A DNA stretch of 64,000 nt, taken from positions 28,121 through 92,120 of the IMG/VR virus record IMGVR_UViG_3300004369_000005; one strand, given 5' to 3'. The position numbers were made by a program, and so were the translations under genes. This document shows, piece by piece, positions 27,149-34,039 of this stretch. How positions within the stretch are numbered: position 1 is the stretch's first letter; every line of letters starts with the position of its first letter. The notes under the pieces were generated by a model that made no database searches, was not told the DNA's origin, and saw only the letters and a program-made list of their open reading frames with translations. Origin of the DNA: a virus.

Positions 27149-27518
27149 TTTAAGTGGTTTGTTAATGTTTAAAGGTTAAAAACTCAAAAAATTAAGAAAT
27201 CTTAAAAATTAAGATTCTCAATAAACTCAAAATATTAAAAAACTCAATATTTTGACTTTTTGAGTTTTTGAGAAAAGCGGCAGGAGCACCCCTTTGCCTC
27301 ATGACAGTATTATAGGGTATCTGGGAGTGCTTTGGAGGTGTTGTGGACGGTTTCAGAGGTGTCACAGAGGCACTTGACGTTCGTTAGGTTGCGTGCTAAG
27401 CCAACATCGACTCCGCACCTTACCCCTATTTTATTAAGCATTTATTATTATTGATTCTCAACTAGACTATCTTATTGAGAACCATTGGTATGACTAGCGC
27501 GGAAGCACCTTGAAAACC
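27149..27518. other. AT-rich non-coding region with inverted and direct repeats and one promoter
   Basis: No gene is visible over 370 bases. It contains a perfect 10-bp inverted repeat (AAAAACTCAA / TTGAGTTTTT, 27238-27269), an 8-bp one (AATCTTAA / TTAAGATT, 27198-27216), several TTTTGAGTTTTT-like direct repeats on the minus strand (27175-27269), and TTCTCAA/TTGAGAA arms near 27455-27482. A TATAAT box (27309-27314, minus) would start a transcript with a leader of about 150 bases for the 27148 gene. It could be an attenuator-type leader or a replication origin. Confidence 0.5.
27238..27269 (-). repeat. perfect 10-bp inverted repeat in the leader
   Basis: Arms at 27238-27247 and 27260-27269 with a 12-base spacer. 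On the minus strand the hairpin ends in a run of T residues and lies between the promoter at 27309 and the gene starting at 27148, which fits an attenuator or weak terminator. Confidence 0.5.
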
Positions 27519-27680
27519 TTATTGATTCTCATTAGCACGGTGTCTTGTCACTGCTAGTATATTTTGTCCTGGGTTGAGATCTTTCACAACTTGTGCTGCA
27601 TCTTCATAGTCTATTGCATCTACTACAGTATGGTATCTTACCATATGATATTCTTCATCCCATGTCTGTACTGTATACAT
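27519..27680 (-). CDS. 53-residue hypothetical protein
   Basis: MYTVQTWDEEYHMVRYHTVV, then a helix (EDAAQVVKDLNPG) and a strand (NILAVTRHR). I chose 27680 because GGAGAGG precedes it at good spacing; ATGs at 27692 and 27701 would overlap the upstream gene further. Last gene of a run of overlapping ORFs. Function unknown. Confidence 0.55.
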   Translation of the reverse strand: MYTVQTWDEEYHMVRYHTVVDAIDYEDAAQVVKDLNPGQNILAVTRHRANENQ

Positions 27681-27852
27681 TATCCTCTCCATCAGATGCA
27701 TTCAATTTGTCTGTCTCTTTCTGAATGAAATCAGTTAACAAGTCAATGAAGTCTTGTTCGGTCCAATCATTGAATACAGACTCATAAGGATCATTCTCAT
27801 CCCATGAGATTGTGAATGTGTTATCATCTTCCTGTTCTACATTGATTGTCAT
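27655..27852 (-). CDS. 65-residue acidic hypothetical protein
   Basis: MTINVEQEDDNTFTISWDEN, then a Trp/Asp-rich stretch (VFNDWTEQDFIDLLTDFIQK). A strand-strand-helix layout with 'SWDENDPYESVFNDWTE'; similar sequences recur in cyanophages as I recall. Joined to the upstream gene by an ATGA overlap. Confidence 0.65.
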   Translation of the reverse strand: MTINVEQEDDNTFTISWDENDPYESVFNDWTEQDFIDLLTDFIQKETDKLNASDGEDNVYSTDMG

Positions 27853-28028
27853 TGTGGTTCACATACGATGTACTGATAATAGTTGCCGTAAGTATCTTGT
27901 GCTTGACGACAGAAATACATTGGGTTCTTTGGTTGTAGTGATACAATCTCATTAAGAGTGATTAGTGCAATAGCAAATTGTATGAATGGTAGGACCTTTA
28001 CTATTGTCTCACGATAGTTGTTCTTCAT
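27849..28028 (-). CDS. 59-residue small membrane-type protein
   Basis: MKNNYRETIVKVLPFIQFAI then ALITLNEIVSLQPKNP: a basic N-terminus and one hydrophobic segment (about residues 12-27), followed by a Cys- and Tyr-containing tail (FCRQAQDTYGNYYQYIV). Start and stop both overlap neighbours as ATGA. Probably a single-pass inner-membrane peptide. Confidence 0.55.
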   Translation of the reverse strand: MKNNYRETIVKVLPFIQFAIALITLNEIVSLQPKNPMYFCRQAQDTYGNYYQYIVCEPQ

Positions 28029-28249
28029 TCAAATACTGGTATTACTGGTGGATTCCATTCATCTCTTACTGCTTTCATAATATGTTTGGGAGTACCATAG
28101 TAACCCATATGCATCCATACACAATCAATGTATTGTAGATCTTCTCTATCTACTGTTGGATTGAATGAATCACAATATTTGACAATATCATAGGGAACTT
28201 TAACTTGTTTCCAGGTGATAGGTTCTTCAACATAGTATGGGACAGTCAT
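28025..28249 (-). CDS. 74-residue hypothetical protein
   Basis: MTVPYYVEEPITWKQVKVPY, then a Cys/Trp-rich core (YIDCVWMHMGYYGTPKHIMK). No recognised family. Overlaps both neighbours by four bases. Confidence 0.6.
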   Translation of the reverse strand: MTVPYYVEEPITWKQVKVPYDIVKYCDSFNPTVDREDLQYIDCVWMHMGYYGTPKHIMKAVRDEWNPPVIPVFE

Positions 28250-28326
28250 TTCTTTACTGGTGCTGTTAGTTCAAGAGTGAGTGTTAGTAGTAGTATGAAT
28301 GAGAAGATAAAGAGTGTACTAATCAT
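28246..28326 (-). CDS. 26-residue hydrophobic micropeptide
   Basis: MISTLFIFSFILLLTLTLEL followed by TAPVKK. One transmembrane span with a basic C-terminus. The ATG overlaps the end of the upstream oxygenase gene and the TGA overlaps the next ATG, so the reading frame fits the overlapping gene chain although it is very short. Confidence 0.4.
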   Translation of the reverse strand: MISTLFIFSFILLLTLTLELTAPVKK

Positions 28327-28879
28327 GATTGTAATTTTCCTCTTTAAATTGACACCATCCTGTTGCAATAAACTTAGTTGATGTTGTTGGTGTTACACCT
28401 TTATGTGGGTGAGTCCAGTATGCAGGCCATATTGCCATCATACCTTGTCTTGCACGTAGTTTCATGTTTTGGTATGGAAACTCTGTCCCTTCATTACAAG
28501 TATTAAGATAGATCATCCATGCAATATGTCTACGTGGATGATAGGATGAGTATTCACAATGAGGGGAGAAATAACCTTCACCTTCATTATAACGTTGAAT
28601 ATTATAATAGGGGCAGATTTCCCATGGTTCAATCTGTTCTAGGAAGTGATACTTATTAACATAGTTTTGTATCCCTTTCACAACAGCAGGATAGATGAAT
28701 GAGTTGTACTGAATGAATTCAGTTTGGAAGAAGTTAGCATGAAGATCAGTAGAGAGTTTATACTCTGGGTTGACTTCATCATGATTAATTGCACCAGGAA
28801 CTGTACGCTTATCCTTTTGGAATAGCGCACAGCAGGTAGCAGCATCATAGTCTTCCATTACCTTGTAGAGTTCAATCAT
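28319..28879 (-). CDS. 2-oxoglutarate/Fe(II)-dependent oxygenase, prolyl-hydroxylase-like
   Basis: 186 residues. The core reads YNIQRYNEGEGYFSPHCEYS, then RRHIAWMIYLNTCNEGTEFP, then IWPAYWTHPHKGVTPTTS and KFIATGW. This follows the prolyl-4-hydroxylase-type order 'Y..G..f..H.D/E...R..t.l.YLN..feGGeT.F......p..G....f......H.g.pv..G.K.i...W'. Likely Fe ligands are His107, Glu109 (in place of Asp) and His157; Lys169 would bind 2-oxoglutarate. Substrate unknown. It lies among tiny early-type genes, unlike the other two oxygenases in the window. Confidence 0.8.
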   Translation of the reverse strand: MIELYKVMEDYDAATCCALFQKDKRTVPGAINHDEVNPEYKLSTDLHANFFQTEFIQYNSFIYPAVVKGIQNYVNKYHFLEQIEPWEICPYYNIQRYNEGEGYFSPHCEYSSYHPRRHIAWMIYLNTCNEGTEFPYQNMKLRARQGMMAIWPAYWTHPHKGVTPTTSTKFIATGWCQFKEENYNHD

Positions 28880-29252
28880 CAGTCAAATGATCGACACATG
28901 CTAATTTCTCAAGAACTTCTTGATTATGTTTTTCGAGAGCACATGGCATTGCTTCTTTGAGTGCTTCTGTTACATTCTCTTTAAATGAACGATACGGAAT
29001 GAAGATATCATCATCCTCAGTCTTATAGTCTGGATGATTCTCTTTAAACTGACGCTCTACCTCATACACAAGATTAGACACAATGTCATTAATGACTTCC
29101 ATTGTGTGTGGTTGAAGTTGATCCCAGAGGTATCCAGGGAGCAGATCATCCTTGACACGATCTAGCATTGCTTTTTTACATTGCCATTGATCGTCAAAGA
29201 TGTTGAGAAACTCTTGCCAATCGTCTTGAGATTTAAAGTTGGGAATACTCAT
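28872..29252 (-). CDS. 126-residue helical hypothetical protein
   Basis: MSIPNFKSQDDWQEFLNIFD..., largely alpha-helical with Cys residues, a central helix (TMEVINDIVSNLVYEVERQF) and an acidic end. No recognised motif. Overlaps the oxygenase by eight bases. Confidence 0.6.
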   Translation of the reverse strand: MSIPNFKSQDDWQEFLNIFDDQWQCKKAMLDRVKDDLLPGYLWDQLQPHTMEVINDIVSNLVYEVERQFKENHPDYKTEDDDIFIPYRSFKENVTEALKEAMPCALEKHNQEVLEKLACVDHLTDD

Positions 29253-29407
29253 TTGTTTTTAGGGCAATTGTGTTGTAAATTGTGTTGAATCATTGTGAGT
29301 GCTGAATTAATATCAAGGGCATAATCTTCATAGATCCAATCTCCTACCGTGATAGTGTAATACACCAAACATTTAGGATTTGATTGGCGAATTGTAATAT
29401 CAATCAT
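29249..29407 (-). CDS. 52-residue hypothetical protein
   Basis: MIDITIRQSNPKCLVYYTIT then VGDWIYEDYALDINSALTMI: two strands and a helix. ATGA overlaps at both ends place it in the same overlapping chain. Function unknown. Confidence 0.5.
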   Translation of the reverse strand: MIDITIRQSNPKCLVYYTITVGDWIYEDYALDINSALTMIQHNLQHNCPKNK

Positions 29408-29637
29408 TTGTTCTTCTCACAATAAAGGAAATACTTGTATTCTGCGACTTGATGTGGTGCGTATCTAATTATATCACATTCTTTGTACTTGTCAACCACC
29501 TCAAATGATGATTCATTGATTGGTGTGTCATTCATTGATAAGACTGCAATGATTAACATAACAGTACCTAGAACACCAAGAGTAAGTGCTACACCATTAC
29601 GAAACTCTTTGAAAGCATACTTGTCATCTTCAGTCAT
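29404..29637 (-). CDS. 77-residue single-pass membrane protein
   Basis: A charged N-terminus (MTEDDKYAFKEFRNG) precedes one hydrophobic segment (VALTLGVLGTVMLIIAVLSM, residues 16-35) and a hydrophilic Cys-containing tail. Likely inserted in the host inner membrane, N-terminus in the cytoplasm. No recognised family. Confidence 0.65.
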   Translation of the reverse strand: MTEDDKYAFKEFRNGVALTLGVLGTVMLIIAVLSMNDTPINESSFEVVDKYKECDIIRYAPHQVAEYKYFLYCEKNK

Positions 29638-29812
29638 AAGGTTGCTGGGGGTCTTTCTTCCAGGTATCAGTATAGCACAACCATGGTTCTAGTTTGGGTG
29701 ACATTTCAGCAGTCCAATGATAACCATTTACATCAATGGCATCTAGGTAATGAATACGAGTCTTTGGGTCAATGACTCGTGAGATTGTCACAAATTTGGT
29801 TCTTTCCATCAT
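29630..29812 (-). CDS. 60-residue hypothetical protein
   Basis: MMERTKFVTISRVIDPKTRI, then a beta segment (YLDAIDVNGYHWTAEMSPKL) and a Trp-rich end. Overlaps both neighbours. Function unknown. Confidence 0.55.
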   Translation of the reverse strand: MMERTKFVTISRVIDPKTRIHYLDAIDVNGYHWTAEMSPKLEPWLCYTDTWKKDPQQPYD

Positions 29813-29976
29813 TCAAACCCCTCTACTGGATATTGTTGTGGTTTATCTTTCCATTCAGTGATAGCCATGACGAGATCAATGAGTGAAGCATCTTTACCTT
29901 TGTAGGATGCGGCACAGAATACATCATCCCACCAATCTGCTACAATATCATACAATTCTTGTTGTTCTTCAGTCAT
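29809..29976 (-). CDS. 55-residue acidic hypothetical protein
   Basis: MTEEQQELYDIVADWWDDVF, then a helix (DASLIDLVMAITEWKDKP). I chose 29976 because it overlaps the upstream stop as ATGA and has GAGGA six bases before it; an ATG at 29997 is also open. Confidence 0.55.
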   Translation of the reverse strand: MTEEQQELYDIVADWWDDVFCAASYKGKDASLIDLVMAITEWKDKPQQYPVEGFE

Positions 29977-30176
29977 GATCGTCCTCGTAAATTCCATGGG
30001 TCAACACCTTCTGGGATTGGGGAATTCCATAATCCTTCATCAGCATACATCTCATACCAACCATAGTTTAGTTCTCCAAAAAATGCAAGTCGGTCAATGT
30101 CATCATTATACTCACTGAATCTGAAGTAAAACACATTACGCCAGTGCCAATAGGCATCACTAAACCATTCAGTCAT
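29973..30176 (-). CDS. 67-residue aromatic-rich hypothetical protein
   Basis: MTEWFSDAYWHWRNVFYFRF..., unusually rich in Trp, Tyr and Phe, with a 'GLWNSPIPEGVDPWN' end. ATG at 30176 preferred; the longer frame would need TTG. Function unknown. Confidence 0.55.
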   Translation of the reverse strand: MTEWFSDAYWHWRNVFYFRFSEYNDDIDRLAFFGELNYGWYEMYADEGLWNSPIPEGVDPWNLRGRS

Positions 30177-30555
30177 CTTCAGCAAGTCTCGTCATCGCAT
30201 CACCATTCTCTTCATAGAGTTTATCAAGTGCTTCCAATGCTTTTCTTTCTTGTTCGGACATTGACATGATTTTGTCAGCTCTATAATCGCCAGACTTCCA
30301 GCGACGATACCTTGCTAGATTGCGTCTATCAAAGTCTAGAACATCAAAGCGAAGTTCGAATCGTCTCCATCTAAAACAGAATCCAATGTCACGAGGACCA
30401 ATACCAATAATCAGGAAGGGAAACCATTCAAGAGGAGCAAAATCATCCCATTGAATACACATATCAATGAGAGCAAACTTACTAGAGATTGGAAGCAGTT
30501 GGAAATACCACTCACTCCCATAGTCTTCGTAATAGAGGTAATCAAAGAGTTTCAT
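30169..30555 (-). CDS. 128-residue hypothetical protein
   Basis: MKLFDYLYYEDYGSEWYFQL..., then a hydrophobic core (EWFPFLIIGIGPRDIGFCFR), a basic strand region (RWRRFELRFDVLDFDRRNLA) and an acidic helical C-terminus. ATG at 30555 preferred over an upstream TTG. No recognised family. Confidence 0.6.
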   Translation of the reverse strand: MKLFDYLYYEDYGSEWYFQLLPISSKFALIDMCIQWDDFAPLEWFPFLIIGIGPRDIGFCFRWRRFELRFDVLDFDRRNLARYRRWKSGDYRADKIMSMSEQERKALEALDKLYEENGDAMTRLAEDD

Positions 30556-30724
30556 TGGAATAATATACTTTAAGGTTGTCTCCACCAATATTCAGATGGT
30601 AAATTGTACCATCATTACCGTAGATGCCAATCCATACATGGCGTCCCTCTTCCATAGTTTCGTAGTGAAACATTCTAACATCTTCGAGCACAATTTCGTC
30701 TGGGTTTGTAGTAAATCTACTCAT
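30542..30724 (-). CDS. 60-residue beta-rich hypothetical protein
   Basis: MSRFTTNPDEIVLEDVRMFH..., alternating hydrophobic strands (HVWIGIYGNDGTIYHLNIGG). Similar to small beta-barrel-type cyanophage ORFs, function unknown. ATGA overlap with the upstream gene. Confidence 0.6.
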   Translation of the reverse strand: MSRFTTNPDEIVLEDVRMFHYETMEEGRHVWIGIYGNDGTIYHLNIGGDNLKVYYSNETL

Positions 30725-31188
30725 GCTACTCCATTAGCACTATCAGCTAATGCTTCCATGTCAGAATGTCCCCATGGTGGCATATGATCGCCTTTGATCT
30801 TGGGTTCACTACCAAAGTTCTTCTCATAATGAGCGTTCATCTTAGCCCATTCTGCATCACGCTTCATAAACTCCTGGTATTTCTTCTCCAGGTCCTCATC
30901 CATGGTGAGTTCATACTCTTTACAGACCTTACGCTGATCTTCCTCACGCACACAGTCATTGAATACCAATGACATAGCACCAGAGCGAATAGATTGTGGG
31001 TCCATGCCTACACATAGCATGAACTTCTCAAATAACTTGAAATACTGCTTGCAGTTGAGGTCTGCTGCTGGTGCAGTGATAAGATAATGCTCTTCAGGGA
31101 TAAAATCATCATCAGTCCAGGATGATGTACCATACGTGGGAGTGAACGTAGCATCAAACTTAAATTGTACTTCTGCTTCGTAGGTCAT
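30721..31188 (-). CDS. 155-residue hypothetical protein of a cyanophage type
   Basis: MTYEAEVQFKFDATFTPTYG..., then FIPEEHYLITAPAADLNCKQ, YFKLFEKFMLCVGMDPQSIR and a Lys/Glu helix. The 'F.P.....L.....D.....F..FL...G......I' layout recurs in cyanophage proteins I remember without a function. No catalytic motif visible. Confidence 0.7.
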   Translation of the reverse strand: MTYEAEVQFKFDATFTPTYGTSSWTDDDFIPEEHYLITAPAADLNCKQYFKLFEKFMLCVGMDPQSIRSGAMSLVFNDCVREEDQRKVCKEYELTMDEDLEKKYQEFMKRDAEWAKMNAHYEKNFGSEPKIKGDHMPPWGHSDMEALADSANGVA

Positions 31189-31352
31189 TGGTCGTTCTCG
31201 TCAGGATTCTTAGGGTTTGCGAATGTACCGTAGTTGTAAGTATAGTAGAGAAAGTTGTTGATGCTACGCTCGATGCCTAGCGATTCTTTTACATCCAACC
31301 ATGACTGATATTCTAGTTGGAGATCTTCACCCAATTCAATTGTGACTTCCAT
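31185..31352 (-). CDS. 55-residue hypothetical protein
   Basis: MEVTIELGEDLQLEYQSWLD, then a Tyr-rich stretch (NNFLYYTYNYGTFANPKNPD). ATGA overlap with the next gene. Function unknown. Confidence 0.55.
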   Translation of the reverse strand: MEVTIELGEDLQLEYQSWLDVKESLGIERSINNFLYYTYNYGTFANPKNPDENDQ

Positions 31353-31355
31353 AGT

Positions 31356-31493
31356 TTATTTGCCAGTATACTGATAGCACTTGTAGTTTGGATGATAACG
31401 ATCAATATATTTCTGTGCGTGTTCGATACAGGTAAACCAACACTTTTTCTTCTCAGTAAGATCCTCAAGGAAAATGGGGAAAGTTGTCAGGTG
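31356..31493 (-). pseudogene. detached C-terminal reading frame (about 45 aa) after the AbrB-like gene
   Basis: The frame encoding KKKCWFTCIEHAQKYIDRYH and PNYKCYQYTGK looks like real protein (paired Cys, His, aromatic pattern). It has no ATG, GTG or TTG start of its own: upstream in this frame lies only a Ser/Thr/Lys-rich sequence that is the +1 shadow of the AbrB-like gene. It joins that gene if the ribosome shifts +1 near 31465-31475, or if a base has been lost there. It may be a C-terminal domain of the upstream gene or a separate gene that lost its start. Confidence 0.45.
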
Positions 31494-31848
31494 GGGAAAC
31501 TGTTCGATCTTTCTGCTGTTCGTTACCTTGATCTCTTGTTTGGAGGAACTTTTCCGCGTTGTTGATGTCTTGCTGGATTTCTTCTGCGGACTGGTCGATG
31601 ATATACTCTTTGATTGCGTCTTCTTTGACGCTGTACCAGTCGTGAGTTTGCTCGTGTTCTTCTTCAGTGCTGCTGCTGTCTTCGACTCTACGGATGATGA
31701 TCGTGTTGTTGTCTTGGATGTCCCACTCGATGATGTCATCTTCTTCCCAACCGAGTTCTTGCATGAGTTCTTCTGGGAATTCGACGAAGAGGTCTTCTGA
31801 GTCTTCATACTGTTGCACTTCAAGGGTAAACTTATTTGATGTATCCAT
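31465..31848 (-). CDS. AbrB/MazE-like protein (SpoVT-AbrB swapped-hairpin type)
   Basis: 127 residues from MDTSNKFTLEV. The N-terminal part holds the pattern 'L.V......dLFVEFPEELMQELGW then EEDDIIEWDIQDNNTIIIRR', the small beta swapped-hairpin DNA-binding arrangement of AbrB/MazE antitoxin-like proteins (typical 'i.iP..l...lgl..Gd.v.......g.i.i'). The C-terminal half is acidic and helical. Probably a DNA-binding regulator; no toxin partner is adjacent. The reading frame stops at CCT TGA, where a second plausible frame takes over. Start at ATG 31848 preferred over GTG. Confidence 0.65.
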   Translation of the reverse strand: MDTSNKFTLEVQQYEDSEDLFVEFPEELMQELGWEEDDIIEWDIQDNNTIIIRRVEDSSSTEEEHEQTHDWYSVKEDAIKEYIIDQSAEEIQQDINNAEKFLQTRDQGNEQQKDRTVSPPDNFPHFP

Positions 31849-32512
31849 TTTCACGTAGCCACTCTCCTGTCAATGGTGTTGGTTTGTAAGTAGTCCACAT
31901 TGTACCAGCAGCACATGCTTCTAGTGCTTTTTGTGTCATTCCCTCTGTTCTACCAGCCCAGGATGCCTCTGCCTCCCAAGGCACAGCAGATGCAGGATAT
32001 GTACGCTCTGCCAGTGTACGCCATAGAATAGGCACAGATTCTTCAGGCATAATGATAGCAATCATGCTATTGTCGATGCTACCTGCCATACAGTCTTGTG
32101 CTGCGTGCCATCCTTCATGACGCATTACTGCCATCAGTGTGCCAGGATGATCCATGTACTTCTTATTGAGATAGAAGTTGTTTGACACTGTGTGGTAGAC
32201 TCCACGATGTCCGACTGGGAAATAACGCTCATCAGCAAGATATACTTTCACACCAATGTCATTCAGTGTGGAGAGCATGTTGTTGAACTCTTGTGCTACT
32301 ATCGTAAACTCTTCCATGTTATCATAATTGGAAGAGATGTCTAGCATAGAATAGACTTCCTTAACATCTTTGGTACACTCACGGAGCAACATACACCCCA
32401 TTGCGTCCATGCTGTAGAATCCTTTGGTAATCTTGTCCTCATTAGCAAGGGCAACATGTGCTGTGCCTAGACTAACAGCAGTGAGGAGCGCAAGGAGTGT
32501 TTGTTTCATCAT
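31832..32512 (-). CDS. exported protein with HExxH zinc-protease-like motif
   Basis: 226 residues. A cleavable signal peptide is visible (MMKQTLLALLTAVSLGTAHV, then ALA-NED around residue 24). An HEGWH motif (132-136, in MRHEGWHAAQDC) fits the zincin HExxH signature; WEAEAS at about 179-184 could supply a third, glutamate ligand. Several Cys (40, 46, 141, 195) may form disulphides in the periplasm. It may act on cell-wall or envelope protein during lysis or infection, but that is inference; a similar hypothetical protein is familiar from cyanophages. ATG at 32512 or 32509. Confidence 0.7.
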   Translation of the reverse strand: MMKQTLLALLTAVSLGTAHVALANEDKITKGFYSMDAMGCMLLRECTKDVKEVYSMLDISSNYDNMEEFTIVAQEFNNMLSTLNDIGVKVYLADERYFPVGHRGVYHTVSNNFYLNKKYMDHPGTLMAVMRHEGWHAAQDCMAGSIDNSMIAIIMPEESVPILWRTLAERTYPASAVPWEAEASWAGRTEGMTQKALEACAAGTMWTTYKPTPLTGEWLRENGYIK

Positions 32513-32658
32513 GATTGGAGTGGTTCAGTCTTACGTTTTTCTTGGATAGCAGCAAATAGTTCTGCTTGACGTGCGTCGTCTTGATCTACAACTGCTTGCA
32601 TAAAGTCAGCTACTAGTTGACGCATCTCTTCAGAGATCGAAGGTTGTTCTGAGTTCAT
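32509..32658 (-). CDS. 49-residue hypothetical protein
   Basis: MNSEQPSISEEMRQLVADFM, then QAVVDQDDARQAELFAAIQE: one amphipathic helix. Stop overlaps the start of the exported protein. Function unknown. Confidence 0.5.
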   Translation of the reverse strand: MNSEQPSISEEMRQLVADFMQAVVDQDDARQAELFAAIQEKRKTEPLQS

Positions 32659-32845
32659 CGTAATCTGTGTAAAGGGTTTCTTCTGACTCGTGATTCTCAG
32701 GATCTAACCACTCAAACCACTCATCTGCAAAGGCAATAGCATCATCATTACGATCTTCTGCAATCAACTCACGGAAACGTTCTACTACCCAACCACAAAT
32801 ATCGTCACGTTGTTCGGAAATGCGAAGTGCATCAAGGTTATTCAT
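32630..32845 (-). CDS. 71-residue acidic helical protein
   Basis: MNNLDALRISEQRDDICGWV then VERFRELIAEDRNDDAIAFA and FEWLDPENH. Acidic and helical, no recognised family. Overlaps its neighbours. Confidence 0.55.
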   Translation of the reverse strand: MNNLDALRISEQRDDICGWVVERFRELIAEDRNDDAIAFADEWFEWLDPENHESEETLYTDYDELRTTFDL

Positions 32846-33090
32846 AGTTTGTTAGCGAAGAGAACGTTGTTGAGGTGGTCGTACTGGATGAATTCTACAT
32901 CATCAGGGAGCATAGAGACAGCAGCAGCGGCAAAATCGTTAGGAAACTTCTTGAATAAGCGCCAGAACTTTTGAATGCCGTCGTAGTCTAGATCTTCATG
33001 TGGAAGGACACGAATCTCCCATGAACCACGAGTGTATCGGTTAGGATACGGGTTAATGTACTCGCGGATGTGCTCTTGTAGCAAATTCAT
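32842..33090 (-). CDS. 82-residue hypothetical protein
   Basis: MNLLQEHIREYINPYPNRYT..., then SWEIRVLPHEDLDYDGIQKF and a hydrophobic helix (FPNDFAAAAVSMLPDDVEFI). No known motif. Confidence 0.6.
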   Translation of the reverse strand: MNLLQEHIREYINPYPNRYTRGSWEIRVLPHEDLDYDGIQKFWRLFKKFPNDFAAAAVSMLPDDVEFIQYDHLNNVLFANKL

Positions 33091-33314
33091 TTGACAAATA
33101 CCTCAGAGGAGTGTTCCTGGTGCAGTTGTGCTGCCTGCTTCAAATAATAGCACATATGCGCTACATATTCAACGTCTTCGTCACAAGGTTCGAAATCGTA
33201 AGCACAATTCCAATCGACAGTGCCGTCAGCATTAACTGGCGCACCGTAGAAATCATCACCATCGAGGGCAAAAGCATGATCGTCAGCAACAAGATAGAAC
33301 TGAGGAGCAGACAT
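33087..33314 (-). CDS. 75-residue hypothetical protein
   Basis: MSAPQFYLVADDHAFALDGD, then Cys-containing acidic sequence (WNCAYDFEPCDEDVEYVAHM). A strong sigma70-like promoter lies upstream, so this is the first gene of the chain running down to 27519. Confidence 0.65.
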   Translation of the reverse strand: MSAPQFYLVADDHAFALDGDDFYGAPVNADGTVDWNCAYDFEPCDEDVEYVAHMCYYLKQAAQLHQEHSSEVFVK

Positions 33315-33337
33315 TGGAGGAGAAGCGAAGGAACTAC

Positions 33338-33366
33338 AGTGTACTATGTATGTTAGAGAGTGTCAA
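33338..33366 (-). promoter_or_regulatory. sigma70-type promoter
   Basis: TTGACA (33361-33366) and TACACT (33338-33343) with an exact 17-base gap, 24 bases before the 33314 ATG. Unlike the other promoters here, it has a canonical -35 box and lacks the 48-base upstream element. Confidence 0.75.
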
Positions 33367-33370
33367 GGGG

Positions 33371-33751
33371 TCACTTCATGTAAAGATAACCGCCCGCCCA
33401 GTCTGCATTCTCAAGCAACCACTCGCGGTCCTTAATCAGGCAGAGGTTAAAGCGAACATGCTTAGCAGGTGCTTTAAATGATGCTGGTTTGTATACTTCA
33501 CCAGTCTTCTTGTCAACAAAAGCATGAACGGAGCGAGAACCGTTAGCATCCATGATGATCTTGTGATACTTGCGACCAGATTCAATGTAGAACTTGTAGT
33601 CGCTGCTGGTGTGGCGGGACTTGTAGTTATCCAGCAGAGCATCACACAGCATCAGAGTCCACTTGCGGATGTTAAGTTCGATGGTGTTGCGAGCATCAGC
33701 GGTGGCGCAGAACTCAGCGAAGGTTTCGGACTTGGTGATGGTGGCAGTCAT
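33371..33751 (-). CDS. 126-residue conserved cyanophage hypothetical protein
   Basis: MTATITKSETFAEFCATADA..., then YYIESGRKYHKIIM-like sequence with SRSVHAFVDKKTGEVYKPAS, a motif repeated in small cyanophage proteins as I recall. The 'HAFVDKKTGEVYKPASF' segment is the most recognisable. Start at 33751 follows a TATACT box; a longer frame to 33811 would read through the promoter. Function unknown. Confidence 0.75.
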   Translation of the reverse strand: MTATITKSETFAEFCATADARNTIELNIRKWTLMLCDALLDNYKSRHTSSDYKFYIESGRKYHKIIMDANGSRSVHAFVDKKTGEVYKPASFKAPAKHVRFNLCLIKDREWLLENADWAGGYLYMK

Positions 33752-33772
33752 GTCGTTGTCTGAACTGATGTC

Positions 33773-33825
33773 AGTATAGATGGTCTTGGTGGGGTTTGGG
33801 AGAGAGATCATGCCACTTCCGCAGC
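33773..33825 (-). promoter_or_regulatory. early-type promoter with upstream element
   Basis: TATACT at 33773-33778 followed by a leader close to that of the 24363 gene (GACATCAGTTCAGACAACGAC). The upstream element (GCTGCGGAAGTGGCATG) starts 47 bases before the -10 box (33809-33825), inside the end of the upstream gene. Confidence 0.55.
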
Positions 33826-34014
33826 TGGCACACGGGACACGGTGAGACGCTTGAAGTTATACTCGCGCCAGGCATCACATGCCTCGTTCACCATGCGATT
33901 GTGCTGACGATCCATGCCCTTTGCCGTCTTGCAACGCTTGACCTTACGGAAATACACGATGGGGATCTCGGTCTCGGGCATGTCGATCTCGATCTTGTAG
34001 TGAGAGTAGGTCAT
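33808..34014 (-). CDS. 68-residue basic hypothetical protein
   Basis: MTYSHYKIEIDMPETEIPIV, then RKVKRCKTAKGMDRQHNRMV and an Arg-rich end. The ATG follows a TATACT box by 26 bases. Function unknown. Confidence 0.6.
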   Translation of the reverse strand: MTYSHYKIEIDMPETEIPIVYFRKVKRCKTAKGMDRQHNRMVNEACDAWREYNFKRLTVSRVPAAEVA

Positions 34015-34039
34015 GGGTGGTTCCCTTGTCGATGTCCTT

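Noticed and set aside
27301-27314. Small ORF starting MRQRGAPAAFLK at the 27309 promoter
   Set aside because: Only about 35 codons with low-complexity A/T-rich continuation; more likely a leader.
31494-31823. Ser/Thr/Lys-rich N-terminal part of a 155-codon frame ending at 31356
   Set aside because: It is the +1 shadow of the acidic AbrB-like gene; only the last ~45 codons look like protein.
33754-33811. Upstream ATG of the 126-residue gene
   Set aside because: It reads through the TATACT promoter and leader shared with other early genes.
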